A stretch of 24,347 nucleotides of DNA, from IMG/VR virus record IMGVR_UViG_3300041955_000237, positions 1-24,347 of that record. One strand, 5' to 3'. Below, piece after piece: positions 15,367-23,122 of the stretch (position 1 is its first letter; the number at the start of each line of letters is the position of its first letter). The notes under the pieces are model-generated. The model searched no databases. It saw only the letters and a list, made by a program, of their open reading frames with translations, and was not told where the DNA came from. A program made the translations under genes and the position numbers. Source of the DNA: a virus.

Positions 15367-16425
15367 TTAAGCTACGGCTGTTTCGCTCTTGATGCGACGG
15401 AACGGCATAGTCGTTCCAGGACGGGGCGTGGCCACAAACTTGAAGTTATAGGACACGGCTCCGGCGATTTCGCCACCAGGATCGAAAGCACTCGGTTCAA
15501 ACTGGTAGATAGAAGCGTGGAAGTTATTCTGGTCAGGAACATCTTCGAAGCCACCCAATCCGATACTGAAGATTGTGTCTTCAGCAGAGATATAGGTGCA
15601 CCACGAGGACTTGCCTGTAGTTGGAGAGTTGCTCAGCAACGGGACGTTAGTCGTCGTTACGAAGTCAACACCGGCAACAGGAATAACCTTGTTGGCACGT
15701 ACCAACCCGGCTTCAATCCACTCTTGACCTTCACGGGTGTGCTTCTCAACATCGAGAACGCCATTATTTGTAATGTCGTTCGCAACGTCGGATAGAACAT
15801 ACGGGTGGATTAGACCACGCATATTCCCACCCTCGAAAGGTAGACCGTTCTTGCCACGGATAGTGGCAACGGCAACGTTGATGACTGCACGGGTCATATA
15901 GTTCCCGTCAGCCACCTGTTGGTCGCACGTACCATCAGTTACGATGGCTGCGTCAAAGGACTGTTGAATAAGCGTGTCCACAACGAGGCGGCCACGATAT
16001 CCAAGCAGCTCGGACAACATTTCGAGCGGTTTCCCAATATCAACCGCTTCGGCGAAGTCGGAAATGTTGGTGTAGTCTACGTACTGACCAAGCACAGCAG
16101 TGATGCTAGCTTCAGTCGGCGTGATAGGTGTTCCAACAGTTCCTTCTGATGCCGTACTTGGAGCTGTGTCAGCTGCGTTAGCAACGACACCGCTTGTATA
16201 CGGGCCGAGGTTAGGTGTATAGATCTGAGTCGTGCGGCCGGACTTCATTGGGATCTGGCGTTCAGATGTGAGATCCTGAAAACCAAGATGGGCAAAGAGA
16301 GCACGGACGGCGAGACGGTCATAATACACTGCCTGGGTTGAAGGTAGAGATGAACCGATGACGTATGAAGCAGAGCTATTGCTGTAGTTGGTCCAGGAAG
16401 GACCGAACGCAGTATAGTTATTCAT
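15367..16425 (-). CDS. major capsid protein, N4gp56 family
   Basis: This is a 352-residue HK97-fold coat protein. The stretch RQIPMKSGRTTQIYTPNLGPY, then PITPTEASITAVLGQYVDYTNISDFAE and IGKPLEMLSELLGYRGRLVVDTL are typical of the N4gp56 family of major capsid proteins. It begins MNNYTAFGPSWTNYSN, with the tag shared by two other proteins. AGGTGA lies four to five bases before ATG, and a strong stem-loop lies in the short leader behind the scaffold gene. Scaffold gene upstream and hairpin terminator downstream fit high expression. The phage head is assembled from this subunit. Confidence 0.9.
   Translation of the reverse strand: MNNYTAFGPSWTNYSNSSASYVIGSSLPSTQAVYYDRLAVRALFAHLGFQDLTSERQIPMKSGRTTQIYTPNLGPYTSGVVANAADTAPSTASEGTVGTPITPTEASITAVLGQYVDYTNISDFAEAVDIGKPLEMLSELLGYRGRLVVDTLIQQSFDAAIVTDGTCDQQVADGNYMTRAVINVAVATIRGKNGLPFEGGNMRGLIHPYVLSDVANDITNNGVLDVEKHTREGQEWIEAGLVRANKVIPVAGVDFVTTTNVPLLSNSPTTGKSSWCTYISAEDTIFSIGLGGFEDVPDQNNFHASIYQFEPSAFDPGGEIAGAVSYNFKFVATPRPGTTMPFRRIKSETAVA
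16387..16404 (-). other. GPSWTN peptide tag, copy in the major capsid protein
   Basis: Residues 8-13, encoded GGT CCT TCC TGG ACC AAC, preceded by Phe instead of Leu. Confidence 0.8.
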
Positions 16426-16447
16426 ATATCACCTGTCTTGCGGAGAT

Positions 16448-16466
16448 ACGAGAGTGAAACTCTCGT
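16448..16466 (-). promoter_or_regulatory. stem-loop between scaffold and capsid genes
   Basis: ACGAGAGT (16448-16455) and ACTCTCGT (16459-16466) form a perfect 8-bp stem with a 3-base loop, starting on the base after the scaffold TAA. No U-run follows on the minus strand, so it is more likely a processing or mRNA-stabilising element for the capsid message than a terminator. Confidence 0.55.
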
Positions 16467-17474
16467 TTATCTGCGGTTTGCTCGTGCCGTTGTTCGTTCC
16501 TGGATAACAATCCGTTTCAGGTCTTTCATCGGCATTTTTCTCAAATCAGCGTCTGAGGGTTTCTTCTGATCTCCAGTCACTCCATCGGCACCCGAAGATG
16601 CGTTGGAGGGCTTCAGACCAGACTGCCCCCTCGGTCTCACAGTAGGTTTGCCAGAATCCTCTGACTTCCCTGCTGCCGGCTTGCCGGCCCCATTGGATTG
16701 GGGAGAGACCCTTATTTCATTTGCTTCTACATCGGCAAGGTCGAGCAATCCGTCGTCCTTGGCTTCATAGAAGGCAATCTCTAGGTTGCGTGTAGAGCCC
16801 ATATAGAGCTTACGTGCTTCCAGAATCTTCTTTAGTTCTGCCCAGTTCTCCGGAGTCACTTTGTACTCGGGGTGGGCATCTCGGAAGGCTACCGATGCTT
16901 GGATCAACTGAGCCTTTTCGGCTGCATTACGTGTAGCTTCGTCCTTGATGTGCGAGAGGTTGGGAGCCTGTTCAGGCTCTTCTGTCTTCACTCGCTCACG
17001 GCGGACAGCTTCCTTCACTCGTAGAGTGGCATTGCCTTTGCCTTCGAGGAGCTTCAACACCAGCTCATCTTTGGTCTTGGCTTTGAATGTCTCTGTTCCG
17101 CTGCCATTCTTGTAGATGACTTCGCCGACCCAGCCATCGGATGTTTCACGATACTCGGCAATGAACTTGGGAGTTTCGGTGCGAAATACCTTGGGCTCCT
17201 TGGGAGGAGTTTCTTTCTTCTCTACAGGCGGGGTTTCTTCAACAGGAGGTGTTTCTCCCTCTTCAGGGGGAATCTCTCCTTCCCTTTCCAGTATCTGGTC
17301 AGCCAAGTTCTCTACAGGTCTGACTGCACCGGGTGATTTCGGCTTGATCGCAACTGGTTTCTGTTCAACCGTGGAAGCGGGATCTGTAATCCCTTTTGGT
17401 GCTTCCCCAGCTTCAAACATCTTCTTTCGGGCTTCGAGCACGAAAGAGTCATCTACTTTGTGTCCTATCGGCAT
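16467..17474 (-). CDS. scaffold-like protein
   Basis: This is a 335-residue, very charged protein between portal and major capsid genes, the standard place for a head scaffold. There is a disordered Pro/Glu-rich stretch (about 66-95, EGETPPVEETPPVEKKETPP), a possible small beta domain (YRETSDGWVGEVIYKNGSGTETFKAKTKDELVLKLL, about 108-143), a helical part with KVTPENWAELKKILEARKLY, a Gly/Ser/Pro linker, and a basic C-terminus (MPMKDLKRIVIQERTTARANRR) like the capsid-binding tails of scaffolds. GGGGAG lies six bases before ATG. No protease motif is visible. Function inferred mainly from position and composition. Confidence 0.7.
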   Translation of the reverse strand: MPIGHKVDDSFVLEARKKMFEAGEAPKGITDPASTVEQKPVAIKPKSPGAVRPVENLADQILEREGEIPPEEGETPPVEETPPVEKKETPPKEPKVFRTETPKFIAEYRETSDGWVGEVIYKNGSGTETFKAKTKDELVLKLLEGKGNATLRVKEAVRRERVKTEEPEQAPNLSHIKDEATRNAAEKAQLIQASVAFRDAHPEYKVTPENWAELKKILEARKLYMGSTRNLEIAFYEAKDDGLLDLADVEANEIRVSPQSNGAGKPAAGKSEDSGKPTVRPRGQSGLKPSNASSGADGVTGDQKKPSDADLRKMPMKDLKRIVIQERTTARANRR

Positions 17475-17503
17475 ACTATTCTCCCCATTAAATCAATCCG
17501 GAT

Positions 17504-17908
17504 TTATTCCGAAGAGTTGCCAACTTCTTTCTGTTCGTGTCGTTTGATCCAGTTACAGTTGGCACAGAGCAACTGGTACAAACCTAAAACATCGTTCAAG
17601 ACCTTCAAGTAATAAGCACGGCGGGATAGTTTCTTTAGCTCTTGCTTGCCGCCACCATTGATGTGATCCACTTGTAAGCAACGCTCATCAGTGCAGCCAC
17701 GAGTTCCATCAGCATTCAGCCACTGACAAGCGGGATTAGAACACTTTCCACCGAGCTTCTTCAGGACAAGAACCCTCAAATCTTTAGCAGATTGGTTATG
17801 TCGAGTTACATCTCTTTTGTGATATGCCCTGACACGAGGCAGTCCTAGACTTAGACGACGAGCCTCTCGCCAACTACGCTGATATTCCGGAGATGAGTGG
17901 GAAGCCAT
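17504..17908 (-). CDS. HNH endonuclease, free-standing
   Basis: This is a 134-residue protein with a basic N-terminus (SWREARRLSLGLPRVRAYHKR) and a clear HNH core: C56-x4-C61, LQVDHINGGG with D81-H82, and YQLLCANCNWIK with C115-x2-C118-N119. HNH enzymes of this type cut DNA at long sites and often spread as homing endonucleases between phage genes. It lies between the scaffold gene and the 102-aa gene. No good ribosome site precedes the ATG (CCTTTCAGAATG), suggesting weak or coupled expression. It is intact, unlike the HNH next to the portal gene. Confidence 0.85.
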   Translation of the reverse strand: MASHSSPEYQRSWREARRLSLGLPRVRAYHKRDVTRHNQSAKDLRVLVLKKLGGKCSNPACQWLNADGTRGCTDERCLQVDHINGGGKQELKKLSRRAYYLKVLNDVLGLYQLLCANCNWIKRHEQKEVGNSSE

Positions 17909-17920
17909 TCTGAAAGGGGT

Positions 17921-18229
17921 TTATTCACTGCGTTGGGAAATGGCAGTCGCAATCTCTTGCTCCAGCCACTTCTTAATCTCTCGGCCCGCTTGGGCCTTCA
18001 CCTGAAAGCGGAGAAGCTTGTCTCCCGTTTCCGTGGTCTCCATAGCGTCATTGACGTATTCAGTGACCTTGTCATCGAGGAGTTGCTTGATATAGCCCCA
18101 ACCCTCGCTATGGACGGTGTTATAAATCTCTCTGCCTTTGACGCCGGCGGCTGGATCGAAAGGAACGCTCTCCTCCACACCACCGGCATAGATATCTTCA
18201 GCATCAAGCACTACAGGTTCATTGCTCAT
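17921..18229 (-). CDS. small hypothetical protein after portal
   Basis: This is a 102-residue acidic helical protein (EGWGYIKQLLDDKVTEYVNDAMETTE; LLRFQVKAQAGREIKKWLEQEI). AGGTGA lies four bases before ATG and only eight bases separate it from the portal stop, so it belongs with the portal gene. Family not recognised; small proteins here in other phages are structural or assembly factors. Confidence 0.6.
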   Translation of the reverse strand: MSNEPVVLDAEDIYAGGVEESVPFDPAAGVKGREIYNTVHSEGWGYIKQLLDDKVTEYVNDAMETTETGDKLLRFQVKAQAGREIKKWLEQEIATAISQRSE

Positions 18230-18237
18230 TCGTCACC

Positions 18238-20301
18238 TTATTGGCCGATACCACCAGCCACTTCTGGCATTTCTGAGTTCACTGCTGTTCTTTCAAGGAC
18301 TCTGTCAAGAGTCTTCTGACCAAGCCCAGCGATGCCTTGGGCATCGATTTCACCGAGCTTGTTGTCGTGAATCTGGGCGAGACGAGCGGCAGTTGCCTTC
18401 ATACCCATCACGTTCGGGTTCTGCAAAGTGGCACGCTGCTTGTCTTCGTCATTCATATCGACGACCACACCTTCTTCGTCCGAGTCGTTCCAACCCGCAG
18501 TTTGTTCAAGACGCTTGCACATCTTGACCCAGTCGATTTTCTTCCCTTGGAGAGAAAGACCTTGCTGGACGGCTGGTTGGGCGAATGTCTGGAACTCAAT
18601 CGGGAGTGCCTGTGCCATAGCACGGCGGGCTTGTAGCTTGGAGGCTGCCAAGCACTGGAACTGACCCTCGGCATTGAACAGGTCTAGGATCTGGAATGAT
18701 TCGGCGTAAGCAGGGCCAAGGATCTTTCTGATTTCCTTGATGGGCAGCTTCTCCTTGGCTATTTCCAAGAAGGCATTGCACAAAGGAATGAGCTGTTGTT
18801 CTGCGATGACTTCCACAAACTCTTGAATACGAGCACCAGAGCCGGAAGCGATAAGGTTGGCACCAGCAGCTGTGCGGCCCATAGAAGAGCGGCCTTGCTG
18901 TGGCATAGAACCTTGAATGATGAGCTCGTTGGCTCCTGTGGTCTTCTCAGCGTCAGCCAGAAGGACTTCCTCTTCCTTATAAGCCTCGGGCAGGATCGGC
19001 TGCTTCACGAGAGGCTTCAAATCCTCCATATTGTCCACGGTGTAGCAGGCACCAGGATAAGACTTGATAGGCTGGGCAGCGATGGAAGAGCCACGCTTTT
19101 TCAACCACATATTCTGTAGGTTGAGGGCAATGTCATCCATACGGGAGTTGCGGAGACCTTGGAGATGTCTCTGGGCACTTCCCAGCTGGCGGGCGATACC
19201 ATAGCCATAGAAACTGCCAGGGATGTCGTCCCAGAAGGAGTTCAGGAAGGGGATCTTTCCCCACTCGTTGGACTCATTGCGAATAATCTTTTTACGCTGG
19301 AGGACGCAGGTTACATTGTTACGCGTCCACATCTCGAAGAGTTCCAGCTTATGATCAAGAGGATCTTCGCTGGAATCCAAATAACGAGGCATAGCTCTGT
19401 GGCCCTGTGTCGCTACGAGGGCGGATTCGCTCTCCATAGGACGGGAAAGAGCTTCTTCAGCTGGCGGCTTGGCCAGTTCAATCAGTTCCTCACGGGAAGG
19501 AATGTTCCAGCCTTCATAGCCACGGAGGCGGTCCAAATCGCGGAGGGTTGGATAAAGAATGTGAATGACGTATCCGCAACCTTCATCTTGAAGGTCGGGA
19601 ACACGAAGACCTGGATCTACCAGCAGGTGCTGGATCTCGACGCGGCAGGCAAAGGGACGAGAAACCATCTCTTCCCATTCCTGAACCTTATAGGACTCTT
19701 CGCTCTCAACTGATTCGACTTCCTGGTCAGGAACACCTGGCAGGTTCGACTTGATGACAGGAGGCTTGACTTCCTGGACGTACTTGTGACGCTTGACTGG
19801 ATACTGCTCGTGGCCGTACTTGATGAAATCAGTGCCGAAGAGGAGACCATCCTTGATGGCCAGGCGGAAGGTTTTCTTCACGCCGGCTTTCAGGAGCAGA
19901 TCCCAAACCAAAGTAGTGGTGGCTCTGGCTGCCTTCTCCGATGTTCCAGGATCGGGCTTGAACATCATAGCGGGGTTATCGATGAACAGAGACTGCATCA
20001 CCTGGGGCAGGATGGAGCGAATATGCTGCTGGATTAGGGGAACTGTCAGGGATGAGCGGCGGACATTCGTGTCCTTCCAATACTTGATGCTGACAGGTGC
20101 TTCATACAGGATCTTGGCAGCACGCCATTCCGTGATCCAGAGGCGGCTTGTAAGATACTTCTCTGCCTTCTCGAAGTTCTGAATGACCAAGGCGAGAGCT
20201 TGTTCATCATTGGCGGGTGCGTCGAATGAAAAGGCTTCTACTTGCCCTGGTTGGTTCAGCGGAATGTTAGGTGAAAGTTGCGGCTCTGGGATTAGTGACA
20301 T
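18238..20301 (-). CDS. portal protein
   Basis: This is a 687-residue protein. The N-terminal RLWITEWRAAKILYE ... WKDTNVRRSSLTVPLIQQHIRSILPQVMQSLF, the middle KTFRLAIKDGLLFGTDFIKYG and GKIPFLNSFWDDIPGSFYGYGIARQLGSAQRHLQGLRNSRMDD segments, and a long helical C-terminal region are characteristic of podovirus portal proteins. It would form the dodecameric ring through which DNA enters and leaves the head. Length is near that of P22-type portals. It lies one gene after the large terminase with only an HNH between them, as expected. The start overlaps the end of the HNH 3' fragment by ten bases. Confidence 0.85.
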   Translation of the reverse strand: MSLIPEPQLSPNIPLNQPGQVEAFSFDAPANDEQALALVIQNFEKAEKYLTSRLWITEWRAAKILYEAPVSIKYWKDTNVRRSSLTVPLIQQHIRSILPQVMQSLFIDNPAMMFKPDPGTSEKAARATTTLVWDLLLKAGVKKTFRLAIKDGLLFGTDFIKYGHEQYPVKRHKYVQEVKPPVIKSNLPGVPDQEVESVESEESYKVQEWEEMVSRPFACRVEIQHLLVDPGLRVPDLQDEGCGYVIHILYPTLRDLDRLRGYEGWNIPSREELIELAKPPAEEALSRPMESESALVATQGHRAMPRYLDSSEDPLDHKLELFEMWTRNNVTCVLQRKKIIRNESNEWGKIPFLNSFWDDIPGSFYGYGIARQLGSAQRHLQGLRNSRMDDIALNLQNMWLKKRGSSIAAQPIKSYPGACYTVDNMEDLKPLVKQPILPEAYKEEEVLLADAEKTTGANELIIQGSMPQQGRSSMGRTAAGANLIASGSGARIQEFVEVIAEQQLIPLCNAFLEIAKEKLPIKEIRKILGPAYAESFQILDLFNAEGQFQCLAASKLQARRAMAQALPIEFQTFAQPAVQQGLSLQGKKIDWVKMCKRLEQTAGWNDSDEEGVVVDMNDEDKQRATLQNPNVMGMKATAARLAQIHDNKLGEIDAQGIAGLGQKTLDRVLERTAVNSEMPEVAGGIGQ

Positions 20302-20734
20302 ATGACGCCTGCCTTATGGGCTTTTTGATTTCCTTTATTCGCCTCGCCAATCTTGCGGCGACGGACTTGTTCTGCTTCTAGGGATAAAGGTGTGGGACGT
20401 TTCCTTACGAGGTGCTTGTATCCAAGGTTTTTTGCTCTGATCTTTTCCGCAATCACAGGATTTCCAGCTGTCCGAATGCGATGGCAGTTAGAACAAACCA
20501 AATCGCATTTATCTACTTCCATCAGGATTTCTTCGTAGGTTCCATCAGGATTTCTTCGTAGGAGTGACCTATGGGATTAGAAATAGCGAAAAGCTTCTCG
20601 TTTGGATCTCTGTGGTCAAAGTCATAACAAACATCGGGAAATGAATGCCCACAATCCTGGCACTTGCCACCTTTATAAAGGACGAGCTTGTGCTTTCGTT
20701 CCTGTCTTGTAATCGTGGTTGTTTCTGTACCCAC
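20292..20734 (-). pseudogene. HNH endonuclease split by a 23-bp tandem duplication
   Basis: Two adjacent frames are halves of one HNH protein. The first (20734-20522, GTG start with AAGGA six bases upstream) has YKGGKCQDCGHSFPDVCYDFDHRDP and SYEEILME, then a frameshifted PTKKS and TGA. The second (20522-20292) starts MEVDKCDLVCSNCHRIRTAGN. Deleting one copy of the duplication joins them without loss as SYEEILMEVDKCDLVCSNC, giving 139 residues with C25-x2-C28, D40-H41 and C73-x2-C76-H77. The halves meet as TGATG, so both might be made by reinitiation, but the metal site would be divided. It lies between large terminase and portal, a typical site for homing HNH genes. A sequencing or assembly error is possible. 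Confidence 0.85.
20517..20562. repeat. perfect 23-bp tandem duplication
   Basis: Bases 20517-20539 and 20540-20562 are identical and adjacent. Each begins TTCCATCAGG and ends TTCGTAGG. Because 23 is not a multiple of three, the second copy shifts the frame of the HNH gene. Confidence 0.95.
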
Positions 20735-20748
20735 TTCCTTTCCTTGGT

Positions 20749-22434
20749 TTAGCCGAAAAGTCCTTCACTCAAAACATTCGGCAACCCGTCGATACACTCT
20801 TCTTCCGTGTTTTTGATTTCCACTCTATCGTCTGAGCGGAGGTGAGAATCCCGGGTGCGGAAGATGAACAACTCCTCGGGATCGGGCTGCATCTCCAAAA
20901 TAGATATGGAATAGACCTTGTCTTTGAAGTATTCCCAAAGCTGGGCTAGACAATCGGCTTCATCGTCGTGCCGGCGGCCGGAGTAGTTAGGGTGATGCAT
21001 CAACTGCTCGAAGAGCACGTCTATGTAAGGCAAGCCAGCTAGGAACTTGATCTTATTGGTCTTCAATCCAGGCTCCAACAAGGAGATGCGGTTGATCTTT
21101 GCGTTCTTTTCCTTGACGGGCGGGACCCAGATGATGGGAACGTTGACCTTCTCTCGTTTGGCGATCGCTATGATCGTTGGTTCGAGATTGCGAGCCCCAA
21201 GGGACTCTTCAATGCGGATCTTGACTGGCTTCCATTGCTTGGCCAGCATCACGATCGCTGTGGCAAGCTCGGTAGGGGTGGAGAAACGTTCAGAGACGCA
21301 ATCCACAGCGAACATCTCGCCCAGATCGTCAAAGAAGACGTTGTATCCGACTGATTTATCTACGCCTGGCTTGTTGGATGTGCCGGCGAGATCCCAGTTC
21401 TGGAACGACCAGCAACGATGGGGTTGAGGAAGTTCGGAGGCTGGACGGATCTGTCTTTGTAGCATTGCCAGATTGAAGGATTTGACTTCGCTTGGCAGCA
21501 CTTCCATCAGGTACTGGCGGCTAAACTTGTGGGGATTGGCTCTAGCTTGCTTAATAAGGTTGCCGAGGTTCAGCTTTTCCCAGATGACCCACTCGATATC
21601 TTCTTCCTTGACCTTTTTCAGCTCTACGCCGGGCTTTAGCTTCCACACCGGCTGCTTGACGATGAGCATTTCGGGATCGTGGCCTTCGGCGATCCACTTG
21701 GCATTACGCTTGATGAGCTCGCAGTAGAGGTCATCATCTTCACCCCAGAGGGTGCCGAGGACATCTACATAGCCGCCCGGCTCAACCACAGGGTCAAGGT
21801 CATCAAAGTCATCTATACGGGCTTGGCGGAGATCCTGGGTGGCTGTATTCTTCTCGTTCTCGAAGTCATCCAGCTTTACCACTTCTCCGTGGGCACCGGC
21901 CCAGCCTGATTCGGTTGAACCGATGGCGATTGTGGAGCCTCTCTGGACGATTCCAGGGGTTCTGGCGGGGCATTCAAACTTGTCAGAGGGCAGCTTTTCG
22001 TGTATGTCGGGGCAATAAAGAGGGAAAAGGAAGCGTAGGAGCTCGTTTTCCTGGAACCACTTGATTACTAGCCCCACCATTTCTTTCGCGTGGTCTAGTT
22101 TCCCTGAAAGGATGACGATGCGAATATCTGGGAAGCAGAGGATCCATTGGACACAATCTGCTCCGTCTAGGGTTGTTTTCAGGGTGCCGCGAGCAGAGAG
22201 ATAAAGCCGAAGCTTGATATTTGACTGCTGCTCGATCGTCTTTGCGGGGTCTTTCTTGACGAAGTTATTGATGATCGGCCGATGACAGGTTTCAGAGAGG
22301 GGTAGTTCTCTTTTGTTCTTGGGGTTGCGGAGGATATTGTCATAAAGAAACCACAAGTCGGTCTTACAGGCATAGCGGACCTGTTCGAGCTGCACAGGAG
22401 TAAGCTTTTTCAGATCTGCGATTGTGATTGACAT
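20749..22434 (-). CDS. terL: terminase large subunit
   Basis: This is a 561-residue DNA-packaging ATPase/nuclease. ATPase half: Walker A-like SARGTLKTT (80-88), Walker B VVKLDDFE (185-192) with the catalytic acid, coupling-type GTLWG near 227. Nuclease half: NWDLAG with D348, RIEES around E409/E410, and HDDEADCLAQ with D490-D494, the RNase H-like acid set. It cuts and translocates DNA into the portal. The Walker A lacks the usual GxxxxGK spacing, as in many phage terminases. Its ATG overlaps the TAA of the 53-aa gene upstream. Confidence 0.95.
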   Translation of the reverse strand: MSITIADLKKLTPVQLEQVRYACKTDLWFLYDNILRNPKNKRELPLSETCHRPIINNFVKKDPAKTIEQQSNIKLRLYLSARGTLKTTLDGADCVQWILCFPDIRIVILSGKLDHAKEMVGLVIKWFQENELLRFLFPLYCPDIHEKLPSDKFECPARTPGIVQRGSTIAIGSTESGWAGAHGEVVKLDDFENEKNTATQDLRQARIDDFDDLDPVVEPGGYVDVLGTLWGEDDDLYCELIKRNAKWIAEGHDPEMLIVKQPVWKLKPGVELKKVKEEDIEWVIWEKLNLGNLIKQARANPHKFSRQYLMEVLPSEVKSFNLAMLQRQIRPASELPQPHRCWSFQNWDLAGTSNKPGVDKSVGYNVFFDDLGEMFAVDCVSERFSTPTELATAIVMLAKQWKPVKIRIEESLGARNLEPTIIAIAKREKVNVPIIWVPPVKEKNAKINRISLLEPGLKTNKIKFLAGLPYIDVLFEQLMHHPNYSGRRHDDEADCLAQLWEYFKDKVYSISILEMQPDPEELFIFRTRDSHLRSDDRVEIKNTEEECIDGLPNVLSEGLFG

Positions 22435-22595
22435 TACGAAGCACGTTGTCCACGCTTTCTTGTAGTCACCTTGGCAGGCAGACTACCTTTTGGAGTGGCT
22501 TCATCCCATTCAGACACAGCTTTCTTTCCACCGAGGGCTTTGACGCCAGCGGGAGAATGACCCCAAGCTGCTTGTGCTTTAGACTTCCAAGGCAT
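22434..22595 (-). CDS. 53-aa basic protein coupled to large terminase
   Basis: The frame starts MPWKSKAQAAWGHSPAGVKA and continues LGGKKAVSEWDEATPKGSLP, ending in a basic KRGQRAS. The TAA overlaps the large-terminase ATG by one base, and the ATG lies five bases after the preceding gene's stop, so it is clearly embedded in the operon. Short basic proteins with this WKSKAQ..WGH...G.KALGGK..V.EWD pattern occur near phage terminase genes as I recall; function is unknown. No canonical small terminase is visible, so DNA binding during packaging is possible but not shown. Confidence 0.75.
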   Translation of the reverse strand: MPWKSKAQAAWGHSPAGVKALGGKKAVSEWDEATPKGSLPAKVTTRKRGQRAS

Positions 22596-22600
22596 AACTA

Positions 22601-22801
22601 TTACCCGAACTTCTCGCTGTTCTTGGCAAACTGCCCCATCTTGGCGACGTGTGGATTGTTGGAAGCAGCAGCCTCGTCCTTAAACTTCTCTGGGAGAGGA
22701 TCGCTATCACTTCCCTTCCATCCCTTTGTGCGAGCCCACTGATGCAGACCGCCCTTATGGAGATGAAAGACCACGCGATAGTGTGAGTTGCGTCCAGCCA
22801 C
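22601..22801 (-). CDS. small basic hypothetical protein
   Basis: This is a 66-residue product if started at GTG 22801 (VAGRNSHYRVVFHLHKGG...), which lies one base after the upstream TAA (TAACGTG); an ATG at 22831 would add ten residues but overlap the upstream coding end. It contains KGWKGSDSDPLPEKFKDEAA and ends AKMGQFAKNSEKFG, basic with no membrane segment. Unrecognised. Being packed between two small genes ahead of large terminase suggests a head or packaging accessory. Confidence 0.55.
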   Translation of the reverse strand: MAGRNSHYRVVFHLHKGGLHQWARTKGWKGSDSDPLPEKFKDEAAASNNPHVAKMGQFAKNSEKFG

Positions 22802-22802
22802 G

Positions 22803-23105
22803 TTACTTCTTCCCTGCCAATGCTGGCTCAACTACCGATGCCCCTTTGGACAGCTCGGCTTCGCCTTCATTTGGCTCGCCACAATGCTCTTCAAGACCAT
22901 CGTGAACGCCATCGAGATCTGGAACGGCATAAGAGACATCCTTTCCAGGCTCCATACTCTCGTGCTCGTGCTTCACGGTGTGAGAACCATTGTCGTGATG
23001 CTCGATCACTGTACGGTGGAATGGATGCTTCTTGGCACCCTTCTTGGGTTCCTTCTCTTCTTTCTTGGCCTTGGGCTTGCCGCCCAGGACTGTATCGATA
23101 TTCAT
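22803..23105 (-). CDS. His/Lys/Glu-rich small protein upstream of terminase
   Basis: This is a 100-residue protein. Very basic N-terminus (GGKPKAKKEEKEPKKGAKKH), a strand-like histidine-rich centre (RTVIEHHDNGSHTVKHEHE), and a later conserved-looking DLDGVHDGLEEHCGEPNEGE. GGAG lies nine bases before ATG. Family function unknown to me. The histidines could bind metal. It is the first gene after the lectin-like protein and runs into the terminase operon. Confidence 0.6.
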   Translation of the reverse strand: MNIDTVLGGKPKAKKEEKEPKKGAKKHPFHRTVIEHHDNGSHTVKHEHESMEPGKDVSYAVPDLDGVHDGLEEHCGEPNEGEAELSKGASVVEPALAGKK

Positions 23106-23122
23106 TTGACTTACTCCTGTTG

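Noticed and set aside
5094-16404. GPSWTN as an RNA-level element such as a translational enhancer
   Set aside because: Synonymous positions differ among the three copies, including a two-base Ser codon change, while the amino acids are identical.
20517-20562. The 23-bp repeat as an attachment site or transposon target duplication
   Set aside because: The two copies are directly adjacent with nothing between them, and no integrase or transposase is in the window.
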